Part shown: piece after piece, positions 54,592 to 64,000 of the stretch
Layout: each line of letters opens with the position of its first letter
Position numbering within the stretch: position 1 is the first letter of the stretch
Source of the DNA: JBDUCV01 sp040003255
GTDB lineage: Bacteria; Actinomycetota; Actinomycetes; Mycobacteriales; Jatrophihabitantaceae
Direction of reading: 5' to 3'
NCBI GenBank assembly: GCA_040003255.1
Contig: JBDUCV010000001.1
Span: forward strand, 1 to 64,000
Length of the DNA stretch: 64,000 bases
The notes under the pieces: model-generated
Seen by the model: only the letters and a program-made list of their open reading frames with translations
What the model was told of the DNA's origin: nothing
Databases searched by the model: none
Program-made: the position numbers and the translations under genes

Positions 54592-55425
54592 TTATTGCGG
54601 ACGTGCGGAGTGCCCAGTCTCCCGGCACAGCGCCTCGTGCATCGCGTCCAGGGGCGCCAGGCGTCCGGTCATCAGCTCCACCTGCTCGGCGGCCTGGTGC
54701 AGCAACATGAGCGTCCCGCTGACCACTCGTCCGCGCGCAGTCGCGACGGCAGCAGCGAGTGGCGTCGGCCACGGGTCGTATACGACGTCGAGCACCACTT
54801 GGCCCGGATGCCACGGCGTCGTCGCCAATCGGTCGGCGGCGCCCGGCGGCAGGGTCGACACGATCAGATCAGCCGCGGCCAGCGGTGCCCGATCGTCCAG
54901 CGAGCGGATCGACACGGATAGGCCGACCCGAGCCGCGGTGGCCAGCAGGCCGGCTGAGTGGCCGGGTGCGCGAACGAGCGCCGTGCAGCGCCCGACACCC
55001 AGTTCGCCCAGGGCGACTAGCATCGCCTGCGCCGTGCCCCCTGCGCCGAGCACGACGACTTCGCGCGGCACGACCTGGTGTTCGGCGAGCGCTGCGAGAA
55101 TCCCGCCCACGTCGGTGTTCTCGGCGACCCATCCACCGTCCGCACCCGGCAGAAGTGTGTTGGCCGAACCGGCGGCCTGGGCCCGGGTGCCGACGCTCGC
55201 TGCCAGTTCGAGCGCGACCCGCTTGAGCGGCATCGTGCAGGAGAACCCCGCGACGTCCTCTCCCGCCTCGGTAATCAAGCCCGCTAATTCGTCGGCTCCG
55301 CAGTCGATCGCGTCGTAGGTCCAGTCGAGGTCGAGCGCGCGATAAGCAGCCCGATGCAAGACGGGCGAGAGCGAGCGCTCGACGGGCCGCCCGAGGACGG
55401 CGGCACGCACTACGTGCAACCCCAT
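54592..55425 (-). CDS. aroE: Shikimate dehydrogenase
   Basis: It reduces 3-dehydroshikimate with NADPH. The protein has the SLSPVLHRAAYRALDLDW shikimate loop, the catalytic lysine in TMPLKRVAL and aspartate in AENTDVGG, and the VLGAGGTAQAML NADP loop. Possible starts are ATG at 55440 or 55425 and GTG at 55410; the last gives a TAGTG junction with mltG, and residues RAAVLGRPVERSLS are the conserved beginning. I give the middle start. Confidence 0.94.
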   Translation of the reverse strand: MGLHVVRAAVLGRPVERSLSPVLHRAAYRALDLDWTYDAIDCGADELAGLITEAGEDVAGFSCTMPLKRVALELAASVGTRAQAAGSANTLLPGADGGWVAENTDVGGILAALAEHQVVPREVVVLGAGGTAQAMLVALGELGVGRCTALVRAPGHSAGLLATAARVGLSVSIRSLDDRAPLAAADLIVSTLPPGAADRLATTPWHPGQVVLDVVYDPWPTPLAAAVATARGRVVSGTLMLLHQAAEQVELMTGRLAPLDAMHEALCRETGHSARPQ

Positions 55426-56705
55426 TTGTTGGCCTGGCATCGCTCGACGGCGGCGGTGAACGCCTTCGGATCGGCGGTGAAGTACAGATGTCCCGCGGCG
55501 TCGCCGTTGACGTAGTACAGCCAGTTGCCCGCTGCCGGATTCACCGCCGCCGTCAACGCCGCTTCGCCTGGATTGCCGATCGGGGTGGGCGGTAGCCCAG
55601 GGCTAAGCCGGGTGTTGTACGGCGCGGGGACGTCGTAGTCGACCTGTTTCGGGTCCCGGCCGGCCAATTCCTCGCCGTACAGGCTGGTGGCATCGATGCC
55701 CAAAGGCATCCTGGCCGCGATTCGGTTCAGCACGACGCGGGCCACCTTGGCACGGTCGTCGGCGAACTTCGCCTCCCGCTCGATCATCGAGGCGATGATT
55801 AGCGCCTGGTAGGGCGTCATGCCGTCGGCCATTGCTCCGGCAGCGAACTTCAGTTCGCGATCCTTGCTGGTGAACTCGACGATCATCTGTTGCAGTGCGT
55901 CGGTTGGCGTCGTCCCCGGATCGAGGCTGTACGTGTCGGGATAGAAGAACCCCTCGGCGGACGACGGCGGGTTCGTCCCCTGCTGGTAGCCCGCGGGCAG
56001 CCCGAGGTTGCCGACGTCGTCCGCTGCCTGCTGCACCTGAGCCGAAGGGACCCCGAGCGCAGTTGCCAGCATCACGATGATCTTCTTCTCGGAACTCCCC
56101 TCTGGCACGGACACCTTGATGGCCACGCGGGACGACGGGTCGAGCATCAGGGCGAGCGCCTGCGCCGCGGCCATCTGCTTGTGGACCCGATACACCCCAG
56201 GCTGGATGGACCGTGAATCGCTGTTCGCCGAGGCCGCCGCACGAAACGCCGCCGAGGTCCGGACGACGCCTGCTTTCAGGAGAGCCTGGGCAATCGCGTC
56301 GGCGCCGTCGCCCGGGTTGACCTTGACCAGGACGTCGCCGGTGCCCGATCCGGCCCAGTCTTTCGGCGCGAGATGGTTGAGGACGATCGGGCGCACGACG
56401 AACCACCCGGACGCGGCGACGATGATCAACGCGAGGACGGTCAGCGTGAGTAGTAGCAGCCGCCGGCTGCGACGACGTCGCCGTTGATGACGATGATGCC
56501 CGCGGTTGTCCGACCTGCGCCCAGAAGGCGGCTCACCGGCCGGTTCGCCGTGGTGATCGTCGGGGCCGAACAGCAGCGAGTGCGGATCTGAGCCAACGAG
56601 CTCCCGCTGCTCGTAGGACACCACGTGCGACTCCATCCCGACTGCGAGTGCTTCCGGCCGCCGACGCGTGTGCCGCGTCCTGGCGTCGTCGGGCGCGTTC
56701 TTCAC
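55410..56705 (-). CDS. mltG: Endolytic murein transglycosylase MltG (YceG)
   Basis: MltG cleaves nascent peptidoglycan glycan strands at the membrane. The 431-residue protein has a basic, histidine/arginine-rich cytoplasmic N-terminus of about 80 residues, one membrane helix (about 83-105, LLLLTLTVLALIIVAASGWF) and an extracytoplasmic YceG domain. The catalytic glutamate is in LIIASMIEREAKF. It lies between ruvX and aroE as in other Actinobacteria. The C-terminal YYVNGDAAGHLYFTADP segment is the family signature. Confidence 0.93.
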   Translation of the reverse strand: MKNAPDDARTRHTRRRPEALAVGMESHVVSYEQRELVGSDPHSLLFGPDDHHGEPAGEPPSGRRSDNRGHHRHQRRRRRSRRLLLLTLTVLALIIVAASGWFVVRPIVLNHLAPKDWAGSGTGDVLVKVNPGDGADAIAQALLKAGVVRTSAAFRAAASANSDSRSIQPGVYRVHKQMAAAQALALMLDPSSRVAIKVSVPEGSSEKKIIVMLATALGVPSAQVQQAADDVGNLGLPAGYQQGTNPPSSAEGFFYPDTYSLDPGTTPTDALQQMIVEFTSKDRELKFAAGAMADGMTPYQALIIASMIEREAKFADDRAKVARVVLNRIAARMPLGIDATSLYGEELAGRDPKQVDYDVPAPYNTRLSPGLPPTPIGNPGEAALTAAVNPAAGNWLYYVNGDAAGHLYFTADPKAFTAAVERCQANKWGCT

Positions 56706-56706
56706 G

Positions 56707-57147
56707 TCAGCGCACCGACCGCGCGTCTAACCAGTGCTGCAGGATCTCGACCGCGGCCGCCTGGTCGATGACCTCACGTCGTGCCCTGCTCCGGACTCCG
56801 CGCGCCGCGAGCCTACGCTCCGCGAGCGTGGTGCTCAGCCGCTCGTCCCACAATTCGACCGGAATGGGGGCTACTGCCCGGCTTACCGCCCCGGCATAGG
56901 AACGGGCCATGTGAGCCGATTCACCTTCACGCCCAGCTAGCGTCCGGGGTAATCCGACAACGATGCCGACCGCCTCGTGCTCGTCGACCAGTGCGGCGAG
57001 CTGCGCGACGTCGGTGTTGCGCACGATGTCGCGAGCCAGGGTGGCCAATGGGGTAGCCAGCACGCCACGCGGATCGCTGCGCGCGACTCCGACCCGTACG
57101 GTGCCGACGTCGACCCCGAACCACACCCCGTCGGCACGCCCGGTCAC
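56707..57147 (-). CDS. ruvX: Pre-16S rRNA nuclease RuvX/YqgF
   Basis: This RNase H-fold nuclease finishes the 5' end of 16S rRNA in E. coli and was once called a Holliday-junction resolvase. The 146-residue protein has [31 protein letters not shown] and [17 protein letters not shown], with the acidic active-site residues in place. It overlaps alaS by four bases, and mltG begins one base after its stop. Confidence 0.95.
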   Translation of the reverse strand: MTGRADGVWFGVDVGTVRVGVARSDPRGVLATPLATLARDIVRNTDVAQLAALVDEHEAVGIVVGLPRTLAGREGESAHMARSYAGAVSRAVAPIPVELWDERLSTTLAERRLAARGVRSRARREVIDQAAAVEILQHWLDARSVR

Positions 57148-59846
57148 GTCGCGGCGTGCCCCGCTAGGTATGCCGTGGCCGCCGCAAGCGCCTCGTCCAA
57201 GCGGACCGGGTCACCGCCGGCGCCCTGGGCCAGATCGGCGTTGCCGCCACCACGGGCGCCGAGAACCGGCGCAAACTCCTTCACGACGTCGCCAGCCGCG
57301 AGACCCGCCCGCTGCCCGGGCTCGTTGACCGCGACGACGAAGCCGACCCCCCGATCACCGGGCGAGGCGAGCAGGACGACCGCCGGATCGGCCGGGCTTA
57401 GCCGACCCCGCACATCCAGGACGAGTGTGCGCAGGTCGCTCCCGGTGACCCCGGACGGTATCCGCGCCGCAACGAGCTGGACGCGGCCGAGCTGACGCAC
57501 CCCGGCCGCCAGCGCCGGCGCGGCGGCGCTTACCGACGCGGCACGCATCCGCTCGACTTCCTTTTCCGCGGCACGTAACCGTTCGACGAGTGAGGCGACG
57601 CGGTCCGGCAGCTCCTCGGGACGCGCCTTGAGCGACTCGGAAAGTTGAGCCACCAGCGCCCGCTCGGTCGCGAGGTAGCGCATCGCCTCCAGCCCGACGT
57701 ACGCCTCGATCCGGCGCACCCCCGCCCCGATCGATGACTCGCCGACCAGGGTGATCGTGCCAATCTGCGAGGAGTGACTGACGTGTGTACCACCGCACAG
57801 TTCGCGTGACCACGGTCCGCCGATCTCGACTACCCGGACGATCTCGTCGTAAGTCTCGCCGAACAGCGCGAGCGCACCGATGTCACGCGCCTCCGCGAGT
57901 GGCAGGTACTTGACCGACACGGGCAGGTCCTGCCGCAGCGCCAGATTCGAGGTGTCCTCGATGTCGGTGCGGGTGCGCGCGTCCAGTGCCGAACCCCACG
58001 CGAAGTCCAGCCGCAGATATCCGGGCTTGTTGTAGGAGCCGTTTTGCAGTGCGGTCGGGCCGAGTACGTGCCGCAGGGCGGCGTGAACGACATGTGTGCC
58101 CGAGTGGGCCTGGCGGGCCGACGTGCGCCACTCGGGGTCGACGGTGGCCACTGCGTCGGCGCCGCTCTTGAGCTCGCCATCTTCCACGACGACCCGGTGC
58201 ACGATCAGCCCCTTGATCGGCTTCTGTACGTCGACCACCCGCAACCGGGCGGCCCCGACGGTGATGATGCCTTCGTCGGCGATCTGGCCACCGGACTCGG
58301 CGTAGAACGGGGTGCGGTCCAAGACGACGTCGACGGTGTCGCCCGGCTCGGCCGCTTCGACCAGCTCCCCGTCGCGCAGCACGCCACGCACCCGGCTCTC
58401 GGTCTCCAGTTCGTCGTACCCGGTGAACGGCGTCTCGCCTTGCCCACGCAGCGACCGCAGCGCCTGGCTGTCGGCGTGGCCGACCCGCTTCGCCCGGCTG
58501 TCGTCCTTCGCCCGCTGACGCTGCTCGGACATCAACCGACGGAACTCGCCCTCGTCCACCGTTAGCCCGCGCTCGGCCGCCATCTCGAGAGTGAGCTCGA
58601 TCGGAAAGCCGTATGTGTCGTGCAGGGCAAACGCCTGGCCACCGCCGAGCGACGTGCGCCCGGCCGAAGCGGCCTTTGCGGCCGCGACGTCGAAGATCGC
58701 AGATCCGGCAACCAACGTGCGAGCGAACGCGTCCTCCTCGCGGTAGGCGATGGCGCTGATGCGTTCGAAGTCGGCTGCCAGTTCGGGATAGGACGGACTC
58801 ATGCAATCGCGGGCCACCGGCAGTAGTTCGGGCAGCGCGAGAGCGTCATAGCCAAGCAGCCGCATCGATCGCACAGCGCGCCGCACGATCCGCCGGAGCA
58901 CGTAACCCCGTCCCTCGTTCGAGGGGGTGACGCCGTCACCGATAAGCATCAGCGCGGTGCGCACGTGATCGGCGATCACCCGCAGCCGAACGTCATCGGG
59001 ATCCGACTCACTCGCGGCGTGCCCGGACTTCGCGCCGTAGCGCTTGCCGGTGAGCGCGGCAGCCCGGTGAAGGATGGGACGTGTCTCGTCGATCTCGTAG
59101 AGGTTGTCGACACCCTGCAAAATCGTGGCCATCCGCTCCATGCCCATGCCGGTGTCGATGTTCTTGTGCGGCAGGTCAGCGAGGATCTCGTAGTCGCCCT
59201 TGTTTGGCCCGGTGGCCGCGCCGCGTTCGTACTGCATGAAGACGAGATTCCAGAACTCCAGGTAACGGTCCTCGTCTACGGCGGGGCCGCCCTCGGGGCC
59301 GTAGTCGGACCCGCGGTCGTAAAACAGCTCGCTGCAGGTGCCGGCCGGGCCCGGGATACCCATGTCCCAGGTGTTGTCTTCCTTGCCGCGTCGCACGATC
59401 CGCTCGGCCGGAACGCCGATCACGGTCTGCCAGATAGCGAACGCCTCGTCGTCCTCGAGGTAGACCGTCGGCCAGATCCGGTCGCCGTCCAGGCCGAAGC
59501 CACCGTCGGCGATGGGCTTGGTCGAAAGTTGCCACGCCAGCTGGATGGCATGTTGCTTGAAGTAGTCGCCGAAGCTGAAGTTGCCGTTCATCTGGAAGAA
59601 CGTGCCGTGCCGGGTGGTCTTGCCGACCTCGTCGATGTCCTGCGTGCGAATGCATTTCTGGATGCTCGTTGCGCGGATCCAGGGAGCGGGCAGCTGGCCG
59701 ATGAAGTACGGCACGAACTGCACCATGCCCGCGTTGACGAACAGCAGGTTCGGGTCGTCGAACGGCAGTGGGGCGCTTGGCACCACGACGTGACCGTCGG
59801 CCTCGAAATGGGCGAGGAACCGCCGGCGGATCTCCGCCGATTTCAT
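57144..59846 (-). CDS. alaS: Alanyl-tRNA synthetase
   Basis: AlaRS charges tRNA-Ala. The 900-residue class II enzyme has an N-terminal catalytic domain (about 1-440, [20 protein letters not shown]), a tRNA-binding region, an editing domain with the zinc ligands HSGTH and CGGTHVSH, and a C-terminal oligomerisation region with a coiled coil. Its start overlaps the DUF6167-like stop. Confidence 0.98.
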   Translation of the reverse strand: MKSAEIRRRFLAHFEADGHVVVPSAPLPFDDPNLLFVNAGMVQFVPYFIGQLPAPWIRATSIQKCIRTQDIDEVGKTTRHGTFFQMNGNFSFGDYFKQHAIQLAWQLSTKPIADGGFGLDGDRIWPTVYLEDDEAFAIWQTVIGVPAERIVRRGKEDNTWDMGIPGPAGTCSELFYDRGSDYGPEGGPAVDEDRYLEFWNLVFMQYERGAATGPNKGDYEILADLPHKNIDTGMGMERMATILQGVDNLYEIDETRPILHRAAALTGKRYGAKSGHAASESDPDDVRLRVIADHVRTALMLIGDGVTPSNEGRGYVLRRIVRRAVRSMRLLGYDALALPELLPVARDCMSPSYPELAADFERISAIAYREEDAFARTLVAGSAIFDVAAAKAASAGRTSLGGGQAFALHDTYGFPIELTLEMAAERGLTVDEGEFRRLMSEQRQRAKDDSRAKRVGHADSQALRSLRGQGETPFTGYDELETESRVRGVLRDGELVEAAEPGDTVDVVLDRTPFYAESGGQIADEGIITVGAARLRVVDVQKPIKGLIVHRVVVEDGELKSGADAVATVDPEWRTSARQAHSGTHVVHAALRHVLGPTALQNGSYNKPGYLRLDFAWGSALDARTRTDIEDTSNLALRQDLPVSVKYLPLAEARDIGALALFGETYDEIVRVVEIGGPWSRELCGGTHVSHSSQIGTITLVGESSIGAGVRRIEAYVGLEAMRYLATERALVAQLSESLKARPEELPDRVASLVERLRAAEKEVERMRAASVSAAAPALAAGVRQLGRVQLVAARIPSGVTGSDLRTLVLDVRGRLSPADPAVVLLASPGDRGVGFVVAVNEPGQRAGLAAGDVVKEFAPVLGARGGGNADLAQGAGGDPVRLDEALAAATAYLAGHAAT

Positions 59847-60100
59847 GGCGTGTCGCCGCTACCCATCTTGCCGAAGCTGCCGTCTATCCCGGTATTCGTA
59901 CGTAGCGTGGTCTCGCGTTCGTGCATGTGATCGCGAACGTCGCCCGCGAAGTCACGGATCGATTCCGACACCTCGGCCAGTCCGCCGCCAACATTCTGCG
60001 CGATGCCTCGGGGGGTCAGCTGCCCGGCGACACGCGACAACTTGCGGACAACCAGGGCGCCAATCGTGACCCCCATGACCAGCCAGAACAACCGTCGCAT
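59843..60100 (-). CDS. Small conserved membrane protein (DUF6167-like)
   Basis: This 85-residue protein begins with one membrane helix (about residues 3-20, [15 protein letters not shown]), then a basic stretch and a helical soluble tail with [20 protein letters not shown]. It is regularly found before alaS with a DUF948 protein. Function is unknown. The ATG at 60100 was chosen because GGGGAG lies about nine bases upstream; 13 extra in-frame codons exist upstream. Confidence 0.8.
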   Translation of the reverse strand: MRRLFWLVMGVTIGALVVRKLSRVAGQLTPRGIAQNVGGGLAEVSESIRDFAGDVRDHMHERETTLRTNTGIDGSFGKMGSGDTP

Positions 60101-60104
60101 TGCG

Positions 60105-60521
60105 TTATTCTCCCCGTTTCGTGAGGCCGCGTGAAACACGGTGGCGGCGATTCGCGGCGCGCTCGGCCTCTGCCTGACGGCGGGCCGAGACGGTCTTGCG
60201 CACCCCGTAGGAGAAGGCTGCGACCTTGATCAGCGGGTTGCTCACCGTGCTGGACACGAGCGAGGTCAGTGCCGCCGCGTTGCTGGTCATCGAGCCGACA
60301 CCCTTGGTGATCCCGTCGACATTGTCCAGCTGCGCGTTGACGCCCTGCAGGGTGACCTGCGCGTCGGCCAACAGCGGGGCGGCCCCCTCGTGTGTCTTGC
60401 GGATGGCCAGCGTCGCCTCGTCCAGCGTGCGCCCGAGCTTCAACAGCGGGAACGCCAGCAGGAGGACGAGCAGCACGAACGCTCCGGCCGCAACGAGCGC
60501 GGCGATCGCACCAGCAGACAC
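60105..60521 (-). CDS. DUF948 family membrane protein
   Basis: The 138-residue protein has one N-terminal membrane helix (about residues 5-27, AALVAAGAFVLLVLLLAFPL) and a long helical, coiled-coil-prone region, LADAQVTLQGVNAQLDNVDG, with a basic C-terminus. DUF948 proteins are associated with envelope processes in Gram-positives; no reaction is known. It forms a pair with the next gene, four bases away. Confidence 0.86.
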   Translation of the reverse strand: MSAGAIAALVAAGAFVLLVLLLAFPLLKLGRTLDEATLAIRKTHEGAAPLLADAQVTLQGVNAQLDNVDGITKGVGSMTSNAAALTSLVSSTVSNPLIKVAAFSYGVRKTVSARRQAEAERAANRRHRVSRGLTKRGE

Positions 60522-60582
60522 CGGTTGCCTCCTTGGACAGGGACGGGGATGACGAGCACGGACGGTGTGCGACCTTACCGGG

Positions 60583-61935
60583 TCAGTCGGGTTGTGTGTC
60601 CGGTTGTTCCCCGCCGCGCAGGGCGGCGCGCAGGCGGGGCAGCCACTCGGCTATCTGACGTTCGGCCCCGCGTCGCGTCGGCCGGTAGTAATCGCGGCCA
60701 ACGAGTTCATCCGGCAGGTACTGCTGGGCGACGATTCCCTCACGCGCGTCCGGCGGATAGCGGTAGCGCTGCGCCGCGCCGATCTTCGCCGCGCCCGGGT
60801 AGTGCCCGTCGCGTAAAGCAGGCGGGACGGCGCCGCTGAGGCCGGCCCGAACATCGGCCTGCGCTGCATCGATGGCAAGAATCACGGCGTTGGACTTCGG
60901 CGCCAGCGCGAGATGGATCGTCGCTTGCGCGAGGTTGATTCGCGCCTCCGGCATGCCGATGAACGCGACCGCGTCAGCCGCGGCGGTGGCGGCGAGCAAC
61001 GCGGTCGGATCGGCCAGCCCAATGTCCTCACTGGCATGCACAACCAGTCGCCGGGCGATGTAGCGGGGATCCTCACCCGCCTCGATCATGCGGGCGAGGT
61101 AATGCAGGGCGGCATCGGCGTCTGAACCCCGAATGGACTTGATGAATGCGCTGATGACGTCGAAGTGCTGGTCGCCGTCGCGGTCGTATCGCACCGAGGC
61201 CGTGTCGACCGCGAGCTCGAGCGTCGGCAGGTCGACGACGCTGCGGCCGGCGGCGAGCGTAGCGCCCGCCGAAGCCTCCAATGCCATCAGCGCGCGGCGG
61301 GCGTCGCCGTCGGCCATCTGCAACAGATGCGCCCGAGCCTCGTCGTCCAGTGTCACGGCGCCGTCCAGCCCACGTTCGTCGGCCAGTGCGCGGTCGACGA
61401 GTACCTCGATGTCGGCCGCGGTAAGCGGCTGCAGGGTCAGCAGCAGGCTGCGGGAGAGCAACGGGGACACGATGGAGAAAAACGGGTTTTCGGTCGTCGC
61501 GGCGACGAGTGTGACGGTGCGAGCCTCGACGGCGCTCAGCAGCGAGTCCTGCTGGGTCTTGGAGAAGCGGTGGATCTCGTCGATGAACAGCACCGTCTGA
61601 CGTCCGGACAGCCCGAGGTCGCGGCGTGCCTCGTCGATGACGGCCCGGACGTCCTTAACACCGGCATTCAGCGCCGAGAGCTGGACGAACCGCCGGTTGG
61701 CGGCGCCGGACACGATTCGGGCCAGCGTTGTCTTGCCGGTGCCGGGCGGCCCAAAGAGGATGAGCGACATCGGTGCGTCGCCCTCGACCAACCTTCGCAG
61801 CGGCGAGCCTGCGGCCAACAGGTGCTCCTGCCCGACGACACCGTCGAGCGAACGCGGCCGCATCCGGGCCGCGAGCGGAGCGTTTCGCTCAGTGTGTCCA
61901 GCGCCCTTGTCGGGGCCGGCGTCGAACAGGGTCAT
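60583..61935 (-). CDS. rarA: Replication-associated AAA ATPase RarA (MgsA)
   Basis: RarA is a clamp-loader-like AAA ATPase acting at stalled forks. The 450-residue protein has Walker A in [16 protein letters not shown], Walker B with [17 protein letters not shown], sensor 1 in [13 protein letters not shown] and the C-terminal tetramerisation region with [20 protein letters not shown]. The C-terminal tail after [13 protein letters not shown] is slightly extended. The gene is divergent from the next conserved hypothetical, with 51 bases between them. Confidence 0.96.
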   Translation of the reverse strand: MTLFDAGPDKGAGHTERNAPLAARMRPRSLDGVVGQEHLLAAGSPLRRLVEGDAPMSLILFGPPGTGKTTLARIVSGAANRRFVQLSALNAGVKDVRAVIDEARRDLGLSGRQTVLFIDEIHRFSKTQQDSLLSAVEARTVTLVAATTENPFFSIVSPLLSRSLLLTLQPLTAADIEVLVDRALADERGLDGAVTLDDEARAHLLQMADGDARRALMALEASAGATLAAGRSVVDLPTLELAVDTASVRYDRDGDQHFDVISAFIKSIRGSDADAALHYLARMIEAGEDPRYIARRLVVHASEDIGLADPTALLAATAAADAVAFIGMPEARINLAQATIHLALAPKSNAVILAIDAAQADVRAGLSGAVPPALRDGHYPGAAKIGAAQRYRYPPDAREGIVAQQYLPDELVGRDYYRPTRRGAERQIAEWLPRLRAALRGGEQPDTQPD

Positions 61936-61974
61936 GCCCTCAGCCTAGGAACACTTGCGGACACCGGGACGCGC

Positions 61975-61980
61975 GATACT
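61975..61980 (+). promoter_or_regulatory. Candidate leaderless -10 box
   Basis: GATACT ends six bases before the GTG at 61987. No Shine-Dalgarno is visible, which fits a leaderless transcript. The first two bases differ from the TA consensus. Confidence 0.3.
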
Positions 61981-61986
61981 AGGCAC

Positions 61987-62400
61987 GTGATCTCGCTGGA
62001 TCTCGCGCGCCGGCTGCGCGACGGCGGGCTGCGCTGGACGCCGGGCCCGGGTGACCGTTTCGTCGTGGTCGACCGCGACATGGACGACGAGGTCTTCGTC
62101 TTGTCGGATATGACCGTCGAGGTCCACCAGGTTCCCCACGGCGAGGTGATCGGCTTCAACGGCACCACTGAGTGGGCACTCGATTCCATCGAACAACAGC
62201 AGTCGGTCTGGCTGCCGAGTGAGACGCAGCTGCGGGAGCTGCTGGGTGCCGCATTCCGCCGGCTGGACCGCAGCGACGACCGCTGGCGGGTGACGACCGA
62301 GGTGAACGGCCGCACGCTGCTGATCGAGCACGCCGACCCGGCCCAGGCGTACGGCTTGGCCTTGCTGCACTTGATCACCGGTGAAGGCGTCGCGGCCTAG
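61987..62400 (+). CDS. Conserved actinobacterial hypothetical protein
   Basis: This 137-residue cytoplasmic protein has no signal or membrane segment. It contains FVVVDRDMDDEVFVLSDMTV, FNGTTEWALDSIEQQQSVWL and a C-terminal AQAYGLALLHLITGE segment. Similar small proteins occur in many Actinobacteria, sometimes misnamed as pilus assembly (CpaE); I see no CpaE features. The GTG start at 61987 begins with ISLDLARRLRDGG; the reading frame is open for 270 codons further upstream, but that part is antisense to rarA. It converges on the acyl-CoA dehydrogenase. Confidence 0.85.
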   Translation: MISLDLARRLRDGGLRWTPGPGDRFVVVDRDMDDEVFVLSDMTVEVHQVPHGEVIGFNGTTEWALDSIEQQQSVWLPSETQLRELLGAAFRRLDRSDDRWRVTTEVNGRTLLIEHADPAQAYGLALLHLITGEGVAA

Positions 62401-62416
62401 CCTTCGCCCATGGACG

Positions 62417-63589
62417 TCAGCGAACGTGACCGCCGACTGTGGTGTAGCCGCGCAACAGATCGCGCGAGATGATCAGCCGTTGCATCTCGTCGGTGCCCTC
62501 GAAGATCCGCCACAGGCGCACCTCCCGGTACCAGCGCTCGATCGGCAATTCCCGGGTGTAGCCCATGCCGCCGTGAATCTGCAGTACCCGGTCGACCACG
62601 TGATTGGCCATCGTCGCACCGGTCAGCTTCGCGATCGATGAGGCATGCCGGGCGTCGCGGCCCTGGTCTACGGTCCAGGCCGCATGCAGCACCAACCAGC
62701 GCGCGGCTTCGAGCTCTACCTCCGAGTCGGCGATCATCCATTGGATCGCCTGGTTGACGCCAATCGGTCTACCGAACGTCTCGCGGGTGTTGGCGTGATC
62801 GATAGCCATCTGCAAGAGCCGTTCAGCGGCGCCGATGCCCCTAGCCGGGATCACATAACGCCCTTTCCCGATCCATTGCATGCCCAGCTCGAAGCCCTGG
62901 CCGACTTCGCCAAGCACGTTGCGCGCCGGCACCCTGACCCCGTCGAATACCAGTGCGGCCGGTCCGCCCTCGCCCATCGTCTGGATCGGATGCGACGTCC
63001 AGCCCATCGCGCGGTCGACCAAGAATGCGGTCGACCCGGTACGTGCACCCTTCTCGGCATCGGAAACCGCGATTACGATGGCGAAGTCGGCGTCGTTTCC
63101 GCCGGTGATGAATGTCTTCTCGCCGTTGATCACCCAGTCGTCGCCGTCACGCCGGGCACGGGTCTTGATGTTCGCGGCATCTGATCCCGCCCCGGGTTCG
63201 GTGATCGCGAAGCAGGAACGACGATCGCCCTCGATGGTCGGCACCAGGAACTCGGCCTGCTGGTGTTCGTTCGCCTCGTACAAGATGTTGTCGGCCTCGC
63301 CGCCGAAGACAAAGGGTACGAACGTTCGGCCGAGTTCGGTCACGATCAGCGCCTCAGTGATCGCTGGCAGCTCCATCCCGCCGTACCGCTCAGGTGTCGA
63401 CAGTCCCCAGAACCCGAACTTCTTCGCCTTCTGCTGGAGCTCGACGACCTCGTCGCGGGTGATCCCAACCTCGCCGCGGCGTTCGCGGCGCAGCACCTCG
63501 GGCTCACGTGGCATGATTTCGTCGGCTACGAAGCCTCGAACGGTTTCTCGGATCGCCTTCTGCTCGTCCGACAGTGCAAAGTCCACCAT
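62417..63589 (-). CDS. Acyl-CoA dehydrogenase
   Basis: This 390-residue flavoenzyme introduces a double bond into an acyl-CoA and passes electrons to ETF. It has the FAD segments CFAITEPGAGSDAANIKTRA and DWVINGEKTFITGG, and the C-terminal VLQIHGGMGYTRELPIERWY and RIFEGTDEMQRLIISR regions with a potential catalytic glutamate. The chain length of the substrate cannot be told. A TACCGT box lies seven bases before the ATG, suggesting a leaderless message. The divergent neighbour is another aldo/keto reductase. Confidence 0.94.
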   Translation of the reverse strand: MVDFALSDEQKAIRETVRGFVADEIMPREPEVLRRERRGEVGITRDEVVELQQKAKKFGFWGLSTPERYGGMELPAITEALIVTELGRTFVPFVFGGEADNILYEANEHQQAEFLVPTIEGDRRSCFAITEPGAGSDAANIKTRARRDGDDWVINGEKTFITGGNDADFAIVIAVSDAEKGARTGSTAFLVDRAMGWTSHPIQTMGEGGPAALVFDGVRVPARNVLGEVGQGFELGMQWIGKGRYVIPARGIGAAERLLQMAIDHANTRETFGRPIGVNQAIQWMIADSEVELEAARWLVLHAAWTVDQGRDARHASSIAKLTGATMANHVVDRVLQIHGGMGYTRELPIERWYREVRLWRIFEGTDEMQRLIISRDLLRGYTTVGGHVR

Positions 63590-63596
63590 GTGTGCG

Positions 63597-63602
63597 ACGG
63601 TA
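63597..63602 (-). promoter_or_regulatory. Candidate leaderless -10 box for the acyl-CoA dehydrogenase
   Basis: TACCGT on the minus strand ends seven bases before the ATG at 63589, with no ribosome binding site between. Confidence 0.45.
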
Positions 63603-63648
63603 GCGGGTCGAGGTTTCGTCCTTCTCCCGATTGGGCACGCCGCTCCTT

Positions 63649-64000
63649 ATGCAGCACAGACAAATTGGCAACGACACGGTCGGAACGGTCGAGGTCGGCG
63701 CAATCGGCCTTGGCGCCATGGCCTTCGATCTCTACGGTGTCAAGTCGCGGGACCGAATCGTCGCGACGGTGCGCGCCGCGCTCGACGCCGGCGTCACCCT
63801 CATCGACACCGCGGACGCCTACGGTCCCAGCGAGCTCGGGCCGGATGCGCAAGGCGTCAACGAAACGCTGGTGAGCAGCATCTTGGCCCAGCTCGGGGTG
63901 CGCGATCAGGTCGTCGTGGCCACTAAGGGCGGTCACCTCCGCACCGATGGTGGCGGCTGGGACGTCAACAGCTCGCCGGGACATTTACGTCAGGCGGTCG
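63649..64000 (+). CDS. Aldo/keto reductase, partial at window end
   Basis: The frame opens at ATG 63649 and runs off the window after 117 codons. It has the AKR start VEVGAIGLGAMAFDLYG, the catalytic Asp and Tyr in LIDTADAYGPSE, and the lysine in VVVATKGGHL. The C-terminal half, including the His site and cofactor-binding loop, is missing from the window. It is a different protein from the reductase at 37987-38931, with an insert (LGPDAQGVNETL) after the tyrosine motif. Confidence 0.88.
   Translation, partial: MQHRQIGNDTVGTVEVGAIGLGAMAFDLYGVKSRDRIVATVRAALDAGVTLIDTADAYGPSELGPDAQGVNETLVSSILAQLGVRDQVVVATKGGHLRTDGGGWDVNSSPGHLRQAV

Noticed and set aside
61165..61986. Upstream extension of the 61987 gene frame
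   Set aside because: It runs antisense through rarA; conserved sequence begins only at the GTG at 61987.

Overview
The window is about 64 kb of high-GC actinobacterial chromosome packed with core genes. Actinobacterial markers include a BldD regulator, DUF1844 beside infC, the order pyrR-pyrB-pyrC-(membrane protein)-carA-carB-pyrF, gmk-rpoZ-coaBC-metK-priA, and an ATPase-dead PriA. Gene order resembles Frankia/Jatrophihabitans-type lineages more than mycobacteria, but genus cannot be assigned from sequence alone. I saw no rRNA, tRNA, CRISPR array, transposase or phage gene. About nine tenths of the genes lie on the minus strand and most are joined by ATGA/GTGA overlaps.

Layout from left to right: tyrS and mpg; the complete arginine operon in transcription order argC-J-B-D-F-R-G-H; pheS-pheT; an unfamiliar 2OG-Fe(II)-oxygenase-like gene; an rRNA methyltransferase and infC-rpmI-rplT behind a long structured leader; a divergent DUF1844 gene; hisE-hisG with a PH-like membrane protein; a secreted alpha/beta hydrolase; the riboflavin genes ribD-E-BA-H; rpe; rsmB-fmt-def-priA; an SDR; metK-coaBC-rpoZ-gmk. 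A plus-strand block (pntAA-pntAB-pntB and an aldo/keto reductase) with a GNAT gene separates gmk from pyrF. The pyrimidine operon follows (pyrR-pyrB-pyrC-membrane protein-carA-carB-pyrK-pyrD-pyrF), then bldD on the plus strand, nusB-efp, the shikimate genes aroE-C-K-B-Q, mltG-ruvX-alaS, two small envelope proteins, rarA, a conserved hypothetical, an acyl-CoA dehydrogenase, and an aldo/keto reductase cut by the window end.

The genes form functional blocks: arginine, riboflavin and UMP synthesis are near complete, with chorismate steps, formyl-Met initiation/deformylation, translation factors and replication or recombination rescue. Regulation is visible in several places: a candidate ArgR operator before argC, a PyrR-type RNA loop touching the pyrR ribosome binding site, an ATC start codon and structured leader for infC, and TANNNT boxes 6-7 bases from start codons that suggest leaderless transcripts.

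The most unusual items are the oxygenase-like gene with a 51-base nested hairpin between it and pheS; a small repeat at two pyrimidine-operon junctions, one copy bounded by a perfect 12-base direct repeat; the plus-strand transhydrogenase block where mihF would be expected; and a fragment resembling the DUF427 N-terminus between rsmB and rpe. No clearly new multigene system was recognised.
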